Below the pieces are notes generated by a model. It made no database searches. It saw nothing but the letters and a program-made list of their open reading frames with translations, and had not been told where the DNA came from. From positions 1-13,102 of the forward strand of contig CAZWFN010000162.1 in NCBI GenBank assembly GCA_964633205.1: a stretch of 13,102 nt of DNA, read 5' to 3'. The first letter of the stretch is position 1. Each line of letters starts with the position of its first letter. Shown here piece after piece: positions 9,849 through 13,102 of the stretch. Origin of the DNA: CAYVQE01 sp964633205 (GTDB taxonomy: Bacteria > Myxococcota > B64-G9). A program made the position numbers and the translations under genes.

Positions 9849-10592
9849 CTAGCGCTTATCGGCCCGCTGGTCAACCAGCTCACCGGCGAAGCCGAGATCC
9901 AGGGCCAGCTGGCGCAAGCCGGCATCCAGGCCACAGCGGTGATGCAGCGGACCGGCCGCATGCCCGGCGGCCAGCTCCAGCCGCCAGGCGTGCAGGAAGA
10001 GGCGCCCTTCCAGCCCGGCCAGCGGCGCGCCGCCGTAGAGCCCGTCACCGGCCACCGGGTGGCCCAGATGGGCCAGGTGGGCGCGGATCTGGTGGCGCAT
10101 GCCGGTGCGGATACGCACCGCGCACAGGGTCCAGCCGGCGGAGCGGCCGAGCGGCTCGATGGCGGTGTGCGCCGGCCGCACCCCGCGCAGCCGCTGCCGG
10201 CCGCCGGCCACCGAGACCCGCTGCGAGCGCCGGTAGCGGGACCCGAGCGGTCGGTCGACCAGCGCCGGTCGCTCCAGCTCGCCGCTGACCAGGGCCAGGT
10301 AGCGCTTGTCGACCGCGCCTTCGGCGAAGGCCCGGCGCAGCGATTCGTAAGTCCCTGGGCTGGCGGCGGCCAGCATCAAGCCGGCGGTGTCCCGGTCCAG
10401 CCGGTGCACCAACGCCGGCTGCGCGGCCGGGCCCACTCCAGCCAGCTGGGGCCGCTGGTCCAGCAGCCAGCCGGCCAGCGAGCCGCGGCCGAACACATGC
10501 ATGCCGGCCGGCTTGAACACGGCCAGGTAGCTGGGGGTCGCGGCCAGCAGCAGCGGGCGGCCGGGCTGTGGCGCCAGGTCTGGCTCAGTCAT
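9849..10592 (-). CDS. RluA-family pseudouridine synthase
   Basis: The enzyme isomerises a specific uridine to pseudouridine in rRNA or tRNA; the target cannot be told from sequence alone. The 247 residues show the whole RluA-type catalytic domain: YLAVFKPAGMHV (22-33) near the N-terminus; HRLDRDTAGL (63-72) with the catalytic Asp at D66; KRYLALVSG; and the late MRHQIRAHLAHLGHPVAGD block. There is no N-terminal S4 RNA-binding domain, so it resembles the short RluA/TruC-like members, not RluC or RluD. I chose the ATG at 10592 because it sits inside ATGACTGA, overlapping the stop of the upstream lipoprotein gene by eight bases, a typical translational-coupling arrangement. A longer frame to 10682 would add 30 Arg/Pro-rich residues inside the upstream gene and is rejected. 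Active site intact; function call secure at family level. Confidence 0.95.
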   Translation of the reverse strand: MTEPDLAPQPGRPLLLAATPSYLAVFKPAGMHVFGRGSLAGWLLDQRPQLAGVGPAAQPALVHRLDRDTAGLMLAAASPGTYESLRRAFAEGAVDKRYLALVSGELERPALVDRPLGSRYRRSQRVSVAGGRQRLRGVRPAHTAIEPLGRSAGWTLCAVRIRTGMRHQIRAHLAHLGHPVAGDGLYGGAPLAGLEGRLFLHAWRLELAAGHAAGPLHHRCGLDAGLRQLALDLGFAGELVDQRADKR

Positions 10593-11155
10593 CCGGATCG
10601 GCCGGCAGGTCGCGCACCTTGGGCGGCGCCGGCTCGGGGTCGTCCGGCCCGCGCTTGGTGGGTTCCTGGCGCTTAGCCGCATCCTGGTCGGGCTGGCCGC
10701 GATCGGCCGGCTCCCGGGCCTCGAGCGTCAGCGGACCGCCTTGCCAGCTCATCAGCAGCCAGGCACCGTCGATCAGTTGCCAGATCTCGCGCACCTTCTC
10801 CTTGCGCAGCACCGTCGAGGGCAGCTGGGTATAGCGCAGCTCCACGCGGAGCCGGGCCCGCTCTTGTTGCGGATCCAGCTCGACCTTGTGCACCTTCCAG
10901 TCGCTGATGCTCAGATCCTCGCTCAGATCCTCGAGCTGGTCGCGGAACTCGGAGCGCCGCCGCGGATCGACCCGGGCGGCCGCGTCCTCGTTGTACTCCC
11001 AGCGCAGGTCGTGGTGGAACCGATCCACCACCCCGGACAGATCGCTGCCCTTGGGCTGGGTGAAGCTCTGGCAGGCAGCGGCCGCCACAGCCAACACCAG
11101 CAGGGCCGCGAGCGGGCCGTGGCCCGGCCGGGTTTGACCGCGGCGCCGGGGGCAT
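10585..11155 (-). CDS. Probable lipoprotein, NTF2-like in look, start broken by a likely one-base frameshift
   Basis: The mature part is 162 residues from the Cys at 11073-11071 to the TGA at 10587-10585. It is preceded by a lipoprotein-like hydrophobic stretch (PLAALLVLAVAAAAC) with Arg residues before it. This frame has no ATG near the signal: the well-placed ATG at 11155-11153 is out of frame by one base. Removing one base from the five-base homopolymer at 11148-11152 would give MPRRRGQTRP... and a textbook signal with Cys28. The only in-frame near starts are GTG 11097 and TTG 11094, which would leave a signal without positive charge. The mature part (VHKVELD, ARLRVELRYT, VREIWQLIDGAWLLMSW) alternates strands as NTF2-like small envelope lipoproteins do; then a charged Pro/Asp/Lys tail. 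No catalytic motif is visible and the function is unknown. It is first in the probable operon with the pseudouridine synthase and PilZ genes. Confidence 0.75.
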
Positions 11156-11184
11156 GTTAGCCGATCCTGCAGGAGGATGCGCCC

Positions 11185-11529
11185 ATGCCCGAGTGCTTGT
11201 TTTGCAAGATCCGCGACGGCGAGATTCCGGCCGACATCGTCTACTCCGACGACAGCTGTCTGGCCTTTCGCGATCTGCACCCGGCCGCGCCGGTCCACGT
11301 GCTGATCATCCCGCGCCGCCACATCGCCAGCCTCAACGAGGTCGACGCGGCCGGCGCCGAGGCCATCGGCGCCCTGTTCGCGGCGGTGCCCCAGGTGGCT
11401 GCCGAGCTCGGCGTGGCCGCTGGGGGCTACCGGGTGGTGGTCAACTGCAACGCCGACGCCGGTCAGGAGATCTTCCATCTGCACTTCCATCTTCTGGGCG
11501 GCCGCCAGCTCAGCTGGCCGCCGGGTTGA
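11185..11529 (+). CDS. hinT: HIT-family hydrolase, HINT subfamily (purine nucleoside phosphoramidase type)
   Basis: HINT proteins are small cytoplasmic dimers that hydrolyse adenosine phosphoramidates and aminoacyl-adenylate-like bonds. The 114-residue length is right for the family. Visible are the N-terminal C4-x-x-C7 zinc pair (CLFCKIRDGEIP), the VHVLIIPRRHI strand-turn with H46, and the HIT signature H98-L-H100-F-H102-L-L at the C-terminus followed by GGR and the terminal WPPG typical of HINT. The first signature His, H98, is also a zinc ligand in zinc-bearing members; H100 would be the nucleophile. AGGAGG at 11171-11176 sets the start. The divergent lipoprotein gene begins 29 bases away, so any promoter overlaps it: TTGACC (11134-11139) with a poor -10 near 11157 is the best I can see. 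It ends 15 bases from the convergent membrane-protein gene, with no terminator between them. Confidence 0.93.
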   Translation: MPECLFCKIRDGEIPADIVYSDDSCLAFRDLHPAAPVHVLIIPRRHIASLNEVDAAGAEAIGALFAAVPQVAAELGVAAGGYRVVVNCNADAGQEIFHLHFHLLGGRQLSWPPG

Positions 11530-11544
11530 GCCTGTCGCCGCGGC

Positions 11545-12960
11545 TCAGTTCGGCCCGTCGCTCTCGCCGGCATCGGCCTCGCGCTGGGCGAGCAGGTGGT
11601 AGTTGACCACGCCGGCGGCGTGGAAGTAGGTCAGCACGAAGCCCAGCAACAGCGAAAAGACCCCTGTCAGCACGATGAACACCAGCCAGCCGGCGATGGT
11701 GAACTGCCAGCCGGCACCCGCTCCGGGCTGCAGCCCGGTGTCGTAGAGCAGCGTCCACAGGGGAAACAAGCTGCCCGGCATGGACAGCAGGATCTGCGAG
11801 TATTCGCCGCTGCCGACCAGCCCGTCGACCCGGCCGATCACGCCCATGGCCGAGCCGACCAGCCAGGTCAGCAGCCACAGCAACAGCCCGCTGACCACCG
11901 CCGCCAGCAGCAGGTGCAGCGCGAAGGGACCGGGATGGCGGCGCAGCTTGGCCCACAGGTGGCGGGCCAGGGCCAGCAGCCCCCGGTCGCCGGCGGCCGG
12001 GATATAGGAGAAGGTGGAGAAGAACATCAACACCGCGACCAACACCACCAGCAAGCCCAGGGCGAACACCAGGACATAGAACAGACCGTAGAGGATGGGA
12101 CCGGCATAGGGTACGCGGGCCAGCAGGTGAAAGACGGCGATAGCGGCGGCCAGGCCCACCATGGCCAGCACGAACAGGAAGGGGAAGCCGACCACGGTGA
12201 CCAGCCGCTGCTTGACGAAGCCGATGCCCTCGCCGATGGGCAGCCGGCCGCCGTGGCGCATCTCGCGATCGGTCTGCGCCGTGGCGATGCCCAGGCCCAG
12301 GTAGAGGCAGGCGAAGTAGAGCACGAAGCCCACGATCAGACCGACGGTCACCGCCACCCGGCTCTCGGTCAGCATGGCCAGCCAGCCGACCAGGATCAGC
12401 AGCCCGCTGCCGGCGAAGGCGCCGGCCGCCGCGGCCAGCAGCTTGCGGATGTCCAGCGGTGCCTGCAGGGCGTAGAACAGGTCGCGGAAACGAAACCGCT
12501 CGCCGCTGCGACCGCAGCCGGCATAGGGCAGGCGCCAGCCAGCCCCGCCTTTCTTCTCCGGCTTGGCCGGCTTCTCCGGCTTCGGCTTGGCCGGCTTCTC
12601 CGGCTTGCTCGGCTTCTCCGGCTTGCTCGGCTTCTCCGGCTTGGCCGGCTCCTCCGGCTTGCTCGGCTTCTCCGCTTCGCTCGGCTTCTCCGCTTCGCTC
12701 GGCTGGACCGGTTCCGCCGCGACTTCGGCCGCGGGCATCACATCCGTGGCCGCGCCGGTGGCGTCCCCTTCGGGCCGCGGCTCGATCAGGGCATCGGCCT
12801 CGGGAATCTCGGGATCGGTGGCGCCTGCCTCCGGGCGCACCGGCGCCTTGATCTTGATGGCGAAGCCGCACTTGGTGCATTCGACCTGGCTGCCCCCGGC
12901 CGGAATGCTATTTTCTTCCATGCTGTGGCCGGTGCCGCAGGCCGGGCAAAAGAAACGCAT
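11545..12960 (-). CDS. Zinc-ribbon, Lys/Pro-linker multi-pass membrane protein
   Basis: The protein has 471 residues. ATG 12960 has GGGAGG (12975-12970) nine bases upstream, and the ribbon begins at residue 1; the longer frame to 13047 adds 29 unsupported residues. Residues 5-31 form an MJ0042-type zinc ribbon (C5-P-A-C8 and C28-T-K-C31), as found at the N-terminus of many myxobacterial membrane and signalling proteins. Residues about 88-136 are a Lys/Pro/Glu linker built on KPEKPS units. From about 175 to 450 there are roughly six hydrophobic helices (near 177-197, 203-226, 258-280, 288-318, 347-369, 422-446). I do not recognise the membrane domain; no transporter, protease or kinase motif is visible. 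The ribbon and linker should be cytoplasmic. It is the only gene in its transcript within the window, facing the HIT gene tail to tail. Confidence 0.9.
   Translation of the reverse strand: MRFFCPACGTGHSMEENSIPAGGSQVECTKCGFAIKIKAPVRPEAGATDPEIPEADALIEPRPEGDATGAATDVMPAAEVAAEPVQPSEAEKPSEAEKPSKPEEPAKPEKPSKPEKPSKPEKPAKPKPEKPAKPEKKGGAGWRLPYAGCGRSGERFRFRDLFYALQAPLDIRKLLAAAAGAFAGSGLLILVGWLAMLTESRVAVTVGLIVGFVLYFACLYLGLGIATAQTDREMRHGGRLPIGEGIGFVKQRLVTVVGFPFLFVLAMVGLAAAIAVFHLLARVPYAGPILYGLFYVLVFALGLLVVLVAVLMFFSTFSYIPAAGDRGLLALARHLWAKLRRHPGPFALHLLLAAVVSGLLLWLLTWLVGSAMGVIGRVDGLVGSGEYSQILLSMPGSLFPLWTLLYDTGLQPGAGAGWQFTIAGWLVFIVLTGVFSLLLGFVLTYFHAAGVVNYHLLAQREADAGESDGPN
12560..12709 (-). repeat. 18-base tandem repeat encoding the KPEKPS linker
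   Basis: Eight 18-base units, each encoding six residues such as KPEKPS, KPEKPA or EAEKPS, start at 12560, 12584, 12602, 12620, 12638, 12656, 12674 and 12692, with one 6-base partial unit at 12578-12583. The units at 12602, 12620 and 12656 are identical. All are multiples of three, so slippage would change linker length without breaking the frame. Confidence 0.85.
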
Positions 12961-13003
12961 GGGTTCGATCCTCCCGCAGGTGTGGATGGCCAATGGTGCC
13001 CAG

Positions 13004-13032
13004 AGAAAAGCATCGGCACCGCGCCCTGTCAA
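13004..13032 (-). promoter_or_regulatory. Candidate promoter for the zinc-ribbon membrane protein gene
   Basis: On the minus strand a perfect TTGACA (13032-13027) is followed after 17 bases by TTTTCT (13009-13004, 3/6 match to TATAAT). The start point would be near 12997, giving a leader of about 37 bases with GGGAGG in it. The -35 and spacing are good, the -10 is poor. Confidence 0.4.
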
Positions 13033-13057
13033 CCGACAGCTTGGCATGGAGCCATCC

Positions 13058-13078
13058 GCGCTGTCAGCAAAACAGCGC
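13058..13078. repeat. Hairpin-forming inverted repeat near the right edge
   Basis: GCGCTGT (13058-13064) and ACAGCGC (13072-13078) are perfect complements with a 7-base loop. Neither strand has a T-tract after it, so it is not a standard intrinsic terminator. It lies upstream of the promoter at 13004-13032. It could be a regulator site or the end of something outside the window. Confidence 0.3.
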
Positions 13079-13102
13079 TACGTCTAGCTGCCGGGCCAGG
13101 AG

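Noticed and set aside
11156..11490. N-terminal extension of the lipoprotein frame up to ATG 11490
   Set aside because: It runs antisense through the secure HIT gene, has shadow composition and would bury the lipoprotein signal in the middle of the protein.
11510..12880. 456-residue minus-strand frame overlapping the zinc-ribbon membrane protein
   Set aside because: It is the neighbouring frame of the same repeat; Arg/Gly/Ala-rich with no membrane helices or motif.
13040..13102. Possible C-terminal end of another minus-strand gene at the right edge
   Set aside because: Only about a dozen codons are available before a stop, too few to support a gene call.

Overview
The window is a GC-rich (by eye around 70 %) bacterial chromosome segment with a Myxococcota (former deltaproteobacterial) character. 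The clues are a large Cys/Asp-rich secreted protein with MopE-type metal-binding repeats and a MYXO-CTERM sorting tail, a PilZ protein of the Myxococcus type (TIGR02266-like), a zinc-ribbon/Lys-Pro-linker membrane protein, and lineage-type hypothetical proteins. I saw no transposase, integrase, phage gene, CRISPR array, tRNA or rRNA, so this looks like ordinary chromosome and not a mobile island.

Layout, left to right. (1) 1-284, minus: start of a single-pass membrane protein that runs off the left edge. (2) 285-656: a 372-base gap with a minus-strand promoter for gene 1 and an orphan minus-strand terminator-like hairpin. (3) 657-1094, plus: a stand-alone cyclic-nucleotide-binding domain protein. 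(4) 1123-1716, minus: a conserved-looking hypothetical protein. (5) 1717-2049: a divergent promoter region with a readable sigma70-type promoter on each strand. (6) 2050-5529, plus: a 1159-residue exported modular protein, closed by a very strong intrinsic terminator at 5562-5601. (7) 5646-9152, plus: mfd, transcription-repair coupling factor, complete. (8) 9142-11155, minus: a probable three-gene operon read as lipoprotein, RluA-family pseudouridine synthase and tandem PilZ protein. The first two are coupled by an ATGACTGA overlap, and the last overlaps the 3' end of mfd tail to tail. (9) 11185-11529, plus: a HINT-type HIT-family hydrolase. (10) 11545-12960, minus: a zinc-ribbon multi-pass membrane protein, with its upstream region running to the right edge.

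The genes do not form one pathway. The window mixes housekeeping (mfd, the RluA-family enzyme, the HIT hydrolase), second-messenger reading (one cNMP domain protein and one PilZ protein) and envelope or surface proteins (the membrane fragment, the MYXO-CTERM protein, the lipoprotein, the zinc-ribbon membrane protein). I found no convincing new multi-gene system. The points most worth a second look are a probable one-base frameshift at the start of the lipoprotein gene, an orphan terminator that hints at an unannotated RNA, and the duplicated PPC/MopE architecture of the large surface protein.
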